NCBI GenBank assembly: GCA_003550325.1
Contig: QKWP01000699.1
Span: forward strand, 166,703 to 230,702
Direction: 5' to 3'
DNA: 64,000 bases
Source of the DNA: Gigaspora rosea
Lineage: Eukaryota; Glomeromycota; Glomeromycetes; Diversisporales; Gigasporaceae
A program made the translations under genes and the position numbers. The stretch's first letter is position 1, and every line of letters starts with the position of its first letter. Under the pieces are notes generated by a model. That model was not told the DNA's origin and did no database searches. It saw only the letters and a program-made list of their open reading frames with translations. Positions 10,782-22,445 of this stretch are shown here, one piece after another.

Positions 10782-11020
10782 GGGGTCGCTTAAAGCCAGG
10801 TCCATCCACGAGATCTTTTGTTTACACGGATCATCCCGACGAAGCAAAAAAAGTAAAAAAAATGCGAGAAATACAAGAAAACGAGTGTTTAAACCTTTAA
10901 GAAAAAATGTCAGGGGACGATTTTACATATAGAGCCTTCTAACTTTAGCCCCTATAGGCTCTAAACTGGCCCTAACTTTAACAATTTAAATTCATGATGG
11001 ACCCAGCTTTAAGCGTCCCC
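10782..11020. mobile_element. MITE with about 25-bp TIRs
   Basis: The left end (GGGGTCGCTTAAAGCCAGG then TCCATC) and the right end (GATGGACCCAGC then TTTAAGCGTCCCC) are inverted copies with about 21 of 25 positions pairing. The interior shares AAATACAAGAAA and GGACGATTTTAC with the related element at 30780-31200. No ORF. The TSD is not clear. Confidence 0.65.
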
Positions 11021-11684
11021 TGATTAAGTGAGATTCGTGACCTTATATCACGTGAACCCAGTTTTAACCAAGTTTACTATCGGAACTAAATTCGGCACCA
11101 AATTATCATCGCTCTCCCAAAACAATAGTAACACTACTAATAAATCCAACGAAGCTACCTTTCATTTATTTATAACATTTTAGTCATCGCGACTTTATTA
11201 GAGATGTGACGTGACCCTTAGCCATATAATTAATGAAACAATAATATTTTCGATCTACTACTTAATCAAAAATTACATTTATCTATAACATTCAGAATAC
11301 GTAAAATTATAAGCATTAGTGCAAGCCTATTGTTATGATTATAATATATAACATATTAAACGGTTCTTTAAATTTAAAGCTTACATGTAACGTCTCATCT
11401 TTTCTTGTTGATCATTTTTGGCATTTAAACTTACGTCTAATTAATATAATTATCATTGGCAGTATATACTGTAGTAAAAAGTGAAGTTCTCGGAGGTGTT
11501 GATTATTTTGGATTAATTTTAACAATGAATATCTATGTTCGTTTAGAGCTAGAATTTGCTTTCATGTTTATTTTTTGTCCAAAAAGTACATATAAGTTAT
11601 CCGGGCATGAAAAAAGAAAATGAATGAACACAAAAACAAGGTTAAATTTTTGTGATTGCACCGAAAAGATTCTGTATAGTAAGC
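11021..11684. other. AT-rich spacer
   Basis: No supportable coding frame, repeat boundary or RNA gene. Confidence 0.45.
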
Positions 11685-11765
11685 GTTAGCCAGCCAGCGC
11701 TTAGCCGATGTTTTAATCAGCTGGCTAAGCCAGCCGACTAAATACATGTGGCTTAAATCACTAGC
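11685..11765. repeat. GGCTGGCT-type hairpin repeat
   Basis: Several GCCAGCC and GGCTGGCT words on both strands, ending GTGGCTTAAATCACTA. This is the same family as 110-190 and 9904-9937. Confidence 0.6.
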
Positions 11766-12534
11766 CACAACAAGTATTAAGTTGTATCCCGTTCAACTTT
11801 TCATAGGCCGACATTAGTACGATTGGCTGATGTAAATTAGTTTAAAGTACTTTTTGAGAGCATAACGTTTCACCCTAAAACCATTTCTACTTTCGAAGAA
11901 ACTTTTATATTCACTGTGCAAAAATAATCAAATCAATATCCTCAGGAACTTCTCTTAAAATCGATTATTTTTTTACATTTAATGCTAGTACTTGGTCATA
12001 TTATTACAGTATATGTAAGTTCTAAATGCTGGAAACGGTCAACAACAAAAAAAAAGATTGAGATTACATGTAAGATTTAATTAAAAATTTATCTGAAAGC
12101 AAGTTTTAACATTTATAATTATATAGCAGATAAATGAAATTTCTTTTGACGGTTAAATTAATCAATATTGCATCTCAAAAAAATTAAAGAAAAAGGGGTG
12201 ATATAAGGTACTCTCAAGCATCTAAATTAAGAGGTCGGGTCTCAATTTTTAATTAGTGGAAAATAATTTATTCATCAAGCGAGTTCACTATCGCAATGAA
12301 AAAAAAGATGGCCAGAGACCAGCTTTTTTTTTATGATAGAGAGCTAATTAGCTAAATTTTAATATCTGTGTTCAGAGAAAATTTCCGGTCATATGATCAA
12401 AGATCCTTTTTAAACATTGAATTTTCTTTTTAAACTACTAGCCAATGTTTCTCAATAACCATTTAACCGAATCCAATAAAATTTTTTTTATTTTAATTCT
12501 TTATCTTCATATGGTCCAGTGCAAAAATGTAGAT
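11766..12534. other. AT-rich spacer
   Basis: Nothing supportable was seen on either strand. Confidence 0.45.
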
Positions 12535-13045
12535 ACATCAATCTATTCATAATAAAAATTTTTTTCTAAAATTTAATATAAATGTTTTCAATTTACATAT
12601 TTAATATAAACTCTTTCTAATGATCCTCTATACCAAAATTTTTCACAAACCCTGACCTATGGAAACTTTGTAGTTAGTGTATTTATATATAACAAAAACT
12701 TTATCAAAAGCAACTTGGATACAGAGTTTCAGATTGCATGTTGAGAGCTACAACCCTGGAGTTTTTTCTCAAAAGTTGTAGAAATCTAGGTAAAAGCATG
12801 CTTTTGGTTGAATATACTATTCTACAAAGTGTAAAACTTATGCTTTTTACAAGTTTTGGTATCCTTGATATTTCTTGTTAGACTTTTTGAAATTTTTGCC
12901 AAAAAGTAAAAAATGCAGCTTACCCCTTCAAAAGATTAGCAATGTTTACTTCATTCAAATTGAAAATGTGCCTACCTAATTGGAATCAAGTCACAAGTGA
13001 ATTCCAAGTTCTTTGAAATAAACATTTGAAGTAGTAATAAAAAAA
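12535..13045 (+). repeat. Dispersed direct repeat, copy 1
   Basis: Shares order and words with 13615-14125: ACTCTTTCTAATGATC (copy 2 ACTCTTTCCAATGATC), TTGCCAAAAAGT, AGCTTACCCCTTC, and a TGGAATCAAGTCAC region. The two copies are diverged and lie about 1.1 kb apart. No conserved frame is seen. Confidence 0.6.
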
Positions 13046-13199
13046 TTTTTTAATCAGAAAGTCAATTATATTTCAATACAAATAATATAACCTTAACCAA
13101 TCTACATACAATACAATAAATTTGTTAATATTGGTTTGGATTATCATTTCTAATTTCTTAATTTCTTGGAGTAAATAAATAAAAAAGTAAAAAGTAACT

Positions 13200-13530
13200 A
13201 TAACAAAAAGAATTAGAAATAAATATTTCAATTAATCTGCTAATATAGAAAGAAGAGACAACACCAAATAAACAATACCAACACTAAAATCCAATACTGA
13301 AACAGACAAAGAAGACTCTAAAATGGATGAATCTAATGACACAAAATGAACAATACTAATAACAAAAGAAACACCAAAACAGACAACACCAATGACAAAA
13401 GAGATACCAAACAAATGACACTAATATAAAAGAAAATGACACAATGACGAAAAAAATAACATTAGTAATAATACCAATAATGATACCAAAAACAATACCA
13501 ATAACAAGAATAGTAGCACTAAAAAACTAA
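13200..13530. repeat. Degenerate simple tandem repeat (ACCAATAACAAAA-like)
   Basis: Short imperfect repeats of CAATACCAATAACAAAAG with a period of about 15-18 bp. The minus frame 13414-13232 is open but is only the repeat translated (VISIVHF, SFVIGVV). It has no start context or domain and is not called as a gene. Confidence 0.5.
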
Positions 13531-13614
13531 AAAAAAACTAATTAGTAATAAAAAAATAAATATATACTGAGTTGTACAAATGAAAAATACATATTTATAT
13601 ACTGATTGTGTAAT

Positions 13615-14125
13615 TAGTGATGATTGCTAGTAGCAATAAATACTCTTTCCAATGATCACTTGAACCAACTTGCTAACGAAAAAAAAACAAAAAGTTTTTG
13701 TTAGAGAAATACCTGTATATGATATATTTATGTATAGTTGGTTACTACAAGAATATGGTTTTTACAGAGGTCAACTTTTGCTTTGGGGACTCATTTGTAT
13801 ATTCAACATGCAAGCCAAAAGCGATTTACTAGCTGGAGGTGTCTGCTAAGTAAAATTTTGGTAGAAAAAAGTTCTTTGTCGACGAAGTTTCTTGTAGCAC
13901 AAAGAGAACAACAAAAAATAAGTTTTTTGGATTATACTCTCTTTTTCAAATTGGTTACAATGGACGTCTCTTCCCTGCTTAGAGTTTTCAAAATTTTGCC
14001 AAAAAGTGAAAAATCTAGCTTACTCCTCCAAAAGATCAGCAGTGTTACTCCTCCCATTTTAGGAATGCACCTACTATTTGGAATTAAATCACGAGTGAGT
14101 TTTGAATAACTGAGATAAACAATGA
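13615..14125 (+). repeat. Dispersed direct repeat, copy 2
   Basis: Partner of 12535-13045. A frame at 13738-14109 stays open, but the same region in copy 1 does not, and no motif is present. The frame is therefore treated as chance. Confidence 0.55.
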
Positions 14126-14293
14126 ATAACTTATGAGGTTTTTTTTGTGAGGTCAATCCAAAATAAAATTTCTTTCCAAAAGATTCTCTAGGTATACCGG
14201 TAGCCCCATATTGTTTTAGGTTTTTTTTATTTTCATATATGTACATATAATATTTAAACAAGGTGTTTCCTTGTATAGTGTTATATAATTTTT

Positions 14294-15247
14294 TTTTTTT
14301 ATATCAAAGTTCCTGCTCTGGGTGAGAGTTTATTTAATCAAGCCTGTGGATCAAGGGCACCTCTTTGGGCACACCCACAATTGTTACATTGAATGAAAGT
14401 ACAACTAGCCACACGTACAACTTTTGGTTGTCTAATTGAAGTAGTCCGCCCGAAGGTTCTACACTAGTTGCCATACCTACAACCCAACTAGGGGATTGCC
14501 TATTTAAACCCTCTGGTTCAACGCTTCGCATGTCAATCCTACTTGTGATCACTGGTACAGCCCTCCGATACATTAGTTAGTCGAAGACAGTCCTGGATGC
14601 TAACTATATCCCCTTAGGACTAATTTATCCTCGTGGTACACTTGGTAGAGCAGTCCCTATCCCACACAGGTATTACCTACACTTCAGTAACTTACGCACT
14701 TACCGAGGCAAGCAACTTGCAGTCAGGGGATACCTAACTGCTACCATCACCTACTTCTGCCCTTGTGAGGTTCACACCGACCCCGGTACCCACCATTACT
14801 TTCCTACTGGTCCATCACCGGATACCCCAAACTTCCAATCCAGTTGGCCCGGAAGGGTTAATCTACTCAGCCAGTACGACTCCAGCAGCCAGGTTGGTGG
14901 ACCCTCTTCTCCAAAGGTCATATCGTCCAGTTCTCCAGCTCCGGTTTCCAATATTCTGGTTCTGGTAGCACCGTCAAAAATCGTTGCTACCTCCTTACTC
15001 GGGACTTTCCAAATGGGTTTCCATTTCTCCAGTTTCTTGGATTTGTCTGTGTCACTGGACACAACTTCGCCTGAAAGCTCCCATTCAAGATGGTAACCAA
15101 GGACTACAGGTGATATACCCAACCGATCGACAGGAAACAGTTACCATAACACAGGTCTATTTTTCCAAAGTGTCACCAGTGGGATTTGAACCCTAGACCT
15201 GCCACTTGGGGGTGACAACTTACCAACTTACCTAAGACACCACACCC
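14294..15247 (-). mobile_element. Long tRNA-headed retroposon (SINE-like), copy 1
   Basis: A 954-bp insertion flanked by an 18-bp direct repeat, TAGTGTTATATAATTTTT (14276-14293 and 15248-15265). On the minus strand it begins with a tRNA-like head near 15240-15170 (box A-like TAGGTAAGTTGG; box B GGTTCAAATCC inside GGGTTCAAATCCC) and ends in an A-rich tail (T run near 14294-14300). It is markedly GC-richer than its surroundings. An open frame on the minus strand (15122-14796) contains DTDKSK, PSKEVA and TRIL, which also appear in copy 2. At about 0.95 kb it is long for a SINE. Mobilisation by a LINE is inferred from the TSD and tail. Confidence 0.85.
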
Positions 15248-15265
15248 TAGTGTTATATAATTTTT

Positions 15266-15880
15266 ATAATCTGTTTTAGATATATTAGTATAGACTTAGA
15301 TTCTACTAAGTATTTGTTTAAATTAGACTTCGTCGAAACAAAATTTTCTTGTTCCTTTTACCTTTTATCTTTTTAATTTTATTCAATTTTGGGGTTTTTG
15401 ATACTTTCCTCTTTTTTTAGTTTTCTTTTGTTTTCTTGTCTTTCAAGTTTTTTTTCTTAATAGTTTGAATGTTTTCACCATAGATACTAGATAAGAGAGA
15501 TTTTAAAAGATTCTAATTTTGATGAGGCTAGCAATAATTAGATTAGTATAATGAGGCACATTTGGGCACCTATAAGGCAGCCAGGTAGGGTAAGACTTAA
15601 ATATTAGAAAGGCATAGTAAGAAATTTGATTTTGTAATCAGGTTAAAATTTACTTTAATCATTTTTAATAAAGTACTCACAAGTTCATTAAAGAGGGAAA
15701 AAAAAGATTGCTAGCAGCAATATATAGTAATTTTGTAATTTATTACTAATACACAAATTATAATAATTACTGCATTTTGATACCTATTTATTATTTAAGT
15801 AATATGGATTTACAATTTTATTGAATATATAATATATACTTATATAACACGGTTTAAATTATTCTATTAGCTACATGTAA
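15266..15880. other. AT-rich spacer
   Basis: T-rich and A-rich stretches; nothing supportable. Confidence 0.4.
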
Positions 15881-16618
15881 ATATAAGGTAAAATGGGATA
15901 TTGTGATGAAGAGGGTATTGTGACAAATTGCAATATCTCATGATCCCGTGATTAGAATCAGACGAAACTTGAACCATTAGAATTCTCTCATCAAGAGGAA
16001 TCGAATAGTACAAATTTTGTCTGATTCTGATCATTGAGTCACAAAATATTCGAACTAACGCAGATTTTTAATATTTTTTCAATTTTTAATTAAAATTTTT
16101 ATGCATTTGTAGTCAGAGCCAAGCAATTTTTATACCAATCGATTCTTCTTATTGAGAGAAGTCGATTGGTTATAAGAAGTGCACAATTTTGATCATGGAT
16201 CACAAGAATCCATGTTTAAAGGGTAAAACATATATAAAATTGTAACAAAGGGGGTATTGTGACGATTTGTTATATTTTGTGACCCTGTGATCAAAATTTG
16301 ACGATTTAAATAACATTTAATTCTTCTCGATGAGGGGAATCAAATGGTGTAAGTTTTACTTGATTCTGATTACTGGATCCCAAGATATCACGATTCGTCA
16401 AAATACCCTCTAGTATCCAAATTTTCTATTTTTTTAATAAAAATTCAAATTAAGATATTTTGGGATCCAGTGATCGGAATCACACGATTTTGGCATTATT
16501 TGATTCAGCTTAATGTGACGAATCACGTGATACCAAAAATTTTCATTTTTGATTAATAGATCATATGATATGATCAGAATATTTTCAATTCGTCACAATA
16601 CCCCACTTTACTTTATAT
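15881..16618. mobile_element. MITE-like element with 30-bp TIRs
   Basis: The left terminus starts ATATAAGGTAAAATGGGATA (15881-15910). The right terminus ends CCCCACTTTACTTTATAT (16589-16618). They pair at about 25 of 30 positions and share TATTGTGA near the inner edge. The interior holds several inverted copies of a GATTCTGATCA / TGATCAGAATC motif also seen at 32755-32910 and 36330-36420. No ORF. The TSD is ambiguous because the ends are AT-only. Confidence 0.65.
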
Positions 16619-17184
16619 CACTTTGTTATATTTAGTACAGCTTGTATTGCTTTACTTATACTTAGCAACACTAATAGTGCTTACTTTACTCAGTTTGTAA
16701 TTGTTTTGCTTCAGCTATTACCTCCACTTTGCTCCTTTTTCTAAATATTTGATACAATTACAACTAATCTTCTTTAACTTACTCTAACCCTAGCCCCAAC
16801 CTAATGACTCAACAAAATTTTATAACAAGAATATACCAGTTATAATATTAAAATAATAATAAATATAACAAAGGATCTCCAATTTGGGAAAAAAAATATA
16901 TGAAACAAGTTTTATACTTTCTGCAATTTACAAAGTGAAATAAACAACTTATATTCGAAGTCACAATGAACACAATTACCTTTTTACACCTATTACAAAA
17001 ACCAAATACTTATTACCATTATGGTAAATAAAACACCCAATATATTGTGCAAATAGCAATACTAAGGGAGCTGACAGAAATCAGGTGATTTTTGGTGGGT
17101 GGGTGGGTCAGCCAAAGTATCAGGTGTAATTTTGGCCGGAATTATCAAATTCTGGCCAAAATTATAAAAAATTTTTTAATTAAA
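16619..17184. other. AT-rich spacer
   Basis: Contains a short GGTGGGTGGGTGGG run near 17095-17107. Otherwise nothing supportable. Confidence 0.4.
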
Positions 17185-17535
17185 ATTATAAATTTATATA
17201 TAAATTTAACATCAAATAACTTTTGATCTACTGGACCAATTTGGATGATTTAACTACCAAAATGATCCTCTCAAAGAGAGGTTTTTAACAAGCCTAAAAA
17301 TAACTAAATCTAATTACTAGATCGTAAGATCAATATAGATTTGTATTACTATAAATATTATAATATTTTAATAAATACTATATAATATTATATAAATCTA
17401 GATTGATATTATGATCTAGTAATTGGATTTTAATGATTTTAGACCTGTTAGAATCCTCTTTCTGAGAGGAACATTTTGGTAGTTAAATTATCTAAAATGA
17501 TTCAGTAGATCAAAAGTTAGATAATATTAAAGTTT
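17185..17535. repeat. Large imperfect palindrome
   Basis: Left arm words AACTTTTGATCTACTGG, GATGATTTAACTACCAAAAT and GATCCTCTCAAAGAG return inverted at 17420-17535 around a centre near 17365. The arm vocabulary matches the nested palindromes at 47364-47898, so this is one family of foldback elements. Confidence 0.65.
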
Positions 17536-18689
17536 TTTATTAATTTATATATAAATTTTTTGCGCAATTTGATTGGCTAATAATTTATATTATAAAATCA
17601 CGTAAAGTGCATTTAAAGGGAATAACTTATATATATTGGGGCCAAATACATACTTGTATAAGTCTTGCACATGCAGAATATAGAGGGTACATTTAGAGTC
17701 TAAGTCCCAAGCTTGAAACCGTGCTAAAAAGTGTATATAAAGAGGGAGTGCACTTATAGAGGGTGCATTTAGAGAGGTCTTTTTGTATTAGCAAAATAAA
17801 TTACAAATATTGTATTTAAAAAAATAGTTAAAGTTAAGTTAAAAGCAAATTTTTTTTTAGAATGCAACTAAAATTGAGTATAATTTTCTTATCAAAGAAT
17901 TATTAGAACAAGGTTTTTCTAATATAAAAAACAAAAAATTATAGATTTAGTAGAAATTGTTAAGAAAGTTTGTAGCTGATTTAAATTTTTTTAATATAAT
18001 TATAGCAATAGTACATAATTAAATAAGAGGGCTACTATTTCTACTATAGTATTTTGCTATTTTTACTATAGTTATACAAATATTTCTATTTTAGAATTCT
18101 CTCTAACTTTAACTCTAACCTTAATCCTAATACTAAAACTAATAAGTAAACCTTCTTTGAACCTTTAATTGAAAGTTGTAGAGATCATTTTTCTAATTTT
18201 AATAGTAGTTAAATTATCAAAATTAGTCTAGTGAATCCCAAGATACTTGGGATCAAAGAAGAGAATATAAGGATAAAAAAGAATATAAAGATTAGCAAAT
18301 TAACTGTTATATAGTACCAGATAGTAAAAGACATCCACTTATTATTAGTAAAACTTTAATTGTTATAACTTTTTAAAAAAAAATTAAATTAAAAAACCCT
18401 CTGACAAATTGATAGATTTTTAAATAAACTATATTTCTGTTAGAAGAATTTTTCTTATTTTTAATTTTAAGAAAGTTATAAAATATTAAAGTTTATATGA
18501 GTTTAAAAAATTGGTGTTTAATATAAAAAAAAAGAAAACATATATAGGTTTTTAGCCAATCAAAATCAATTGCACAAAAATTAGCCAAACAGAATTAATT
18601 TTATAAGCACACAAAATTAGCGTATAATAGATTGGATATCTTTTACTGTTCCGTACTGTACAAAACATTATAGAAAAATACTATTAATT

Positions 18690-19064
18690 AAAAAATCATG
18701 ATTGGTGCAAAATTTTATTATTACAATTGACTTTGAAATTTTAAGTAAAGTTGTTCTTTGGCTCAAAAAAATGCTAGTTTTTTTAAAACATATTTTTATT
18801 ATTTTCTTAATAAAATTTTTTATTATAATAAAAAAACTTTTTAAAATATATATAAAGAAAACAAATAAAGTTAAAAAAAGCCATCAAACAAAAAATCATA
18901 ATTTGTACAGAATTTTATTATCATAATTAACTTTGGGCTCTTAAATAAATATGTTCTTTGGCTTAAAACAATACTAGTTTTTTAAAACAAGTTTTATTAA
19001 TTTTTTAGTAAAATTTTTACTATGATAAAAAACTTTTCAAAATATATATAAAGAAGAAGTTTAA
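18690..19064 (+). repeat. About 195-bp tandem duplication
   Basis: Two adjacent diverged copies share GTTCTTTGGCT, CTAGTTTTTT and CTTTTNAAAATATATATAAAG. The frame at 18702-18926 crosses copy 1, is low-complexity (KLFKIYIKK) and is not called. Confidence 0.55.
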
Positions 19065-20227
19065 GAGTATGCCGACTTAGAGAAGTTGGTAAGTTGTTAT
19101 CCCCAAGTGGCAGGTCTAGGGTTCAAATCCCACTGATGATGCTTTGAAAAAATAGACCTGTGTTCCGATAACTGTTTCCTGTTAATTGGTTGGTACATTA
19201 TCTATAGTCCTTGATTACCATCTCGAATGGGAGCTTTCGGGCGAGTTGTGTCTTATGATACAGACAAATCCAAGGAATCGGGGAAACAGAAACCCATTTT
19301 GCAAGACCCAAGTAAGGAGGTAGCAAAGATCTTTGACAGTGCTACCAAAACCAGAATATTGGACTGGAGCCGAAGTACCGGACATCGATCTCAGGGACAA
19401 GGTCTACTAACCTGGCTGCCAGATCAGGTACCAGAGGAAAAGGACCTATATTATAGAAGTAGGTACCAGGGGAAAAAAACCATGATAGCACCTAATGCCA
19501 AGTAGATCACCTTTCCGGGCCAACTGGATTGGAAGTCTGGAAAAACCGATAAAGGACTAGTAAGAAAGTGATAGTGGGTACTGGAGTTGGAGTAAACCTT
19601 ACAAGGGCAGAAGTAGGTATTGGTAAGAGGACAAGAGTTACCCTGTCTTGCAAGTGTTGGTCTCGGTCATAGCGATAAATACCGAAGTGTAGGTATATAT
19701 CTGATATGGGACAGGTACCACTCTACCAAGTCTCCCATTGAGAATAACAGAACCGGGAATACCCAGCTGGGTCCTAAGGCAATGGATAAGTATCCAGAAC
19801 TTGCTGACTGACTTATGTAACGGGCCTGTTCTGGTGATACAAGATGGATTAGCAGGTGGAACATGGATCAGAGGGTTTAAATAGGCAATTCCTATAGTTG
19901 GATTGCAGGTATGGTAGCTAGTGTAGAACCCTTGGGTGGACCAATTAAATTAGACACCAAAAGTGTACATGTGGCTAGATGTATCCTCATCTAGGATCAG
20001 AGGGTTTAAATAGGCAATTCCCGTAGTTGGGTTGCAGGTATAGCAGCTAGTGTGGAACCCTTGGGCGGACTACTTAAATTAGATACCAAAAGTGTATGTG
20101 TGGCTAGATATATCCTTGTCTATATAACAAATGCCAGTATTTCCCTTAGAGGATACCGATGGCCCTAATACCTTGAATAAAATTCCTAAGTCCCAAGACG
20201 GGCACTTTAATTAAAAAAATAAAAAAT
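19065..20227 (+). mobile_element. Long tRNA-headed retroposon (SINE-like), copy 2
   Basis: A 1163-bp insertion flanked by a perfect 15-bp direct repeat, AAAGAAGAAGTTTAA (19050-19064 and 20228-20242). The tRNA-like head is at about 19075-19135 (TAGAGAAGTTGGTAAG, then GGGTTCAAATCCCACT with a good box B). The tail is A-rich (20210-20227). The body aligns with copy 1 in the same order. A frame at 19227-19505 holds DTDKSK, PSKEVAKIFD and TKTRIL, equivalent to the copy 1 frame. It has an internal 129-bp tandem duplication (about 19865-19993 and 19994-20122) that copy 1 lacks, which explains most of the extra length. Confidence 0.85.
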
Positions 20228-21348
20228 AAAGAAGAAGTTTAATATACTTTATATGAATATGATATGCTTGTATATTGCATCCTAATATGATTGGCTAAAT
20301 TTGCAGATCATTATTTTTAAAAACTTTTTAAAATTTTTTAAATTAAAAATTAGTCTAAAAAATTTTAAAAAAAGTCTTAAAATTTTTTGTATTTATATAC
20401 AAAATTTAGTACTAAACAAAAGGTTGTCTTAATAAAATTTAAAAAAATTAGCAAAAAATAAGTTAAAAAAAAAATAAAAAATTGTGAATATTTCTAAAAA
20501 TTTTATTAAAATAACCTTTTTGATTCAACTAAGTAAACTTGATTAGTACAAAATTTTGTATATATATACAAAGAAATTCAAGAATTTTCTAATAAACCTT
20601 CTAATCTAATTCTAACCTAAAAGTTTTCACAATAATTTGTTTAAAATAATAATCTACAAATTTAGCTAATCAAATTAGGGTGCAATATATAAGCACATTA
20701 CAGGGTGTGAGATATGCAATTATTCTATAAAGAAAAATAAATAGTTTGTATAATAGTGAATTTGCTAATTCTTATGTTCTCTTCTTTAATCCCAAGTATC
20801 TTAAGATCTACTAGGCTGATTTTGATAATTTAACTACTATTAGAATCAGAAAAATGAGTTCTACAACTTTTAACTAGGGACCAAAGAAGGTTTACTTATT
20901 AGTTTTAGAATTAGAATTATAGTAAATTTATAATATATTATATTAAATACTAAAAATAGAAATTTTTGTATAACTATAGTGAAAATAGCAAAATATCATA
21001 AAAATAGGCATCCCTTTAAATAAATTAAATCTTAATAAAATTTTGCTATATTGTTGTATGCTTAAATTTAAAATTTTTAATACTGTTTAGAGATGTTGTT
21101 TTGCAATTGATTTAAATTTTTTATTATAATCATAGTAATAATACTTAATTAAATAAACTAAATTCTAATAAAATTTTTGCTATATTGTTGAATGCTCAAA
21201 TCTTAAAATTTTTCAATATTGTTTAGAAATATTGTTAAAAATAAAAAAATTAAAATAAAATTAAAAGCTGTTTTATTTATTAACTATTTTAATAAACATG
21301 ATAAGTTTTTGTTTATTTATTTTTTTTAATATTTGGTAGTCTTGCCAC

Positions 21349-22445
21349 AAGTTTTTTTTTAATTTAATGCTCGTCTTAGGATTTAGAAATTTTTATTCAA
21401 GATATTAAAGTTATTAGTGATCTGCTAGAGAAATTTACTAGTATTTGTTATATTAACAAGAGTACAACTAGCTATATCTGTAACTTTTGGTTGTTTATTT
21501 AAATAGCTATCCTAAGGTTTTATACTAGCAGCCATACCTGCAATTCACATATTAGCACTAACTATTTAAACTAATTTATTTTGTATCACCAGAACCTGAT
21601 AGTGTTCTAGATGTTTATTCTATTTTCTTAGGACCTAGCTAAGTAATCCTGGTCCTATTATCTTCGATAAGAAACTTGGTAAAGTAGTATCTGTTCTATT
21701 TAGATATTCACCTACATTTTAGTAACTTGTACATTTACTAAGACTTATATTGTAATCAGAGTTTATTTTGAACTGATACTATTATCTACTTTTGTTCTTG
21801 TGAAGTTTACCAACCCTAGGACTCTTTCTTTTTTCCTACTTGGATTCTTTTTTTTAGTATTTCAAACTACCAATCCAGTTAGCCCAAAAGGATTTGTTCT
21901 TAGTACTTGCTTTTGTAATATATGCCTTAATGCATTTAGCAGTCAAATTGAAGTGTTTCTTTTGCTATAGAGGCTCTTGCCTATTCAGTTTTCTAGTCAG
22001 TTACTCTTCAGTTCTAGTTTAGATACTATTGAAAACTAGCTGCTTTTTATTCAGATCTTGCCAAGCTTATTTTTGCTCTGCTATGTTCCTAAAATTTCTG
22101 CACCTTCTTTTTTCTTATAGCATTATTCAAGTCAGTTAGCTTCAAATAATGCCTTTTTTTTTTATATAATATTGCTGCTACCAAGTCAGTTAGCATTGTC
22201 AAATAGCTTCTTCTTTTCTTTTAAATAACATTATTCAAGTTGGTTATTTCCTAAAAATTTAGTATAACTCAAATTACAGATTTTATAATCTAATTTAATG
22301 AAGGATTATTCAGCTTACTGTAATGCAAATAATATTTGATTAATTATCCCTTGTAGAATTCAAACTTGAAACCTTTTTAATTACATGAGCTTGGAAATGA
22401 CAACAACCCAACTATACTATGCTGCTATACTAGAACTCCAAGCAA
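21349..22445 (-). mobile_element. Diverged tRNA-headed retroposon, copy 3
   Basis: A third copy of the 14294/19065 family on the minus strand. The tail (CTTGAATAAAAATTTCTAA, A-run at about 21350) matches the tail of copy 2. The head at 22445-22370 is tRNA-like with a decayed box B (TTTGAATTC). It is much more AT-rich than copies 1 and 2. Most differences I can read off look like C-to-T or G-to-A changes, compatible with age or methylation-linked mutation. TSD not identified. Confidence 0.65.

Larger units (their letters stand above)
18021..21036. mobile_element. Long-TIR element, about 1.85 kb plus SINE insertion
   Basis: 18021-18275 and 20760-21036 are inverted copies. Examples are TTGGGATCAAAGAAGAGAA against TTCTCTTCTTTAATCCCAA, AATAGTAGTTAAATTATCAA against its complement, and AGTAAACCTTCTTTG against AAGAAGGTTTACTTATT. 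The interior includes a tandem duplication (18690-18880 and 18885-19064) and the SINE-like insertion 19065-20227. No transposase is seen, so it is probably non-autonomous. Confidence 0.5.

Noticed and set aside
13738..14109. 123-codon open frame on the plus strand
   Set aside because: It lies in a diverged repeat whose partner at 12535-13045 lacks the frame, and there is no domain.
15170..15240. tRNA gene
   Set aside because: Box A and B are present, but the acceptor stem does not close and the sequence is the head of a retroposon with a TSD and A-rich tail. The same holds at 19075-19135 and 43890-43945.
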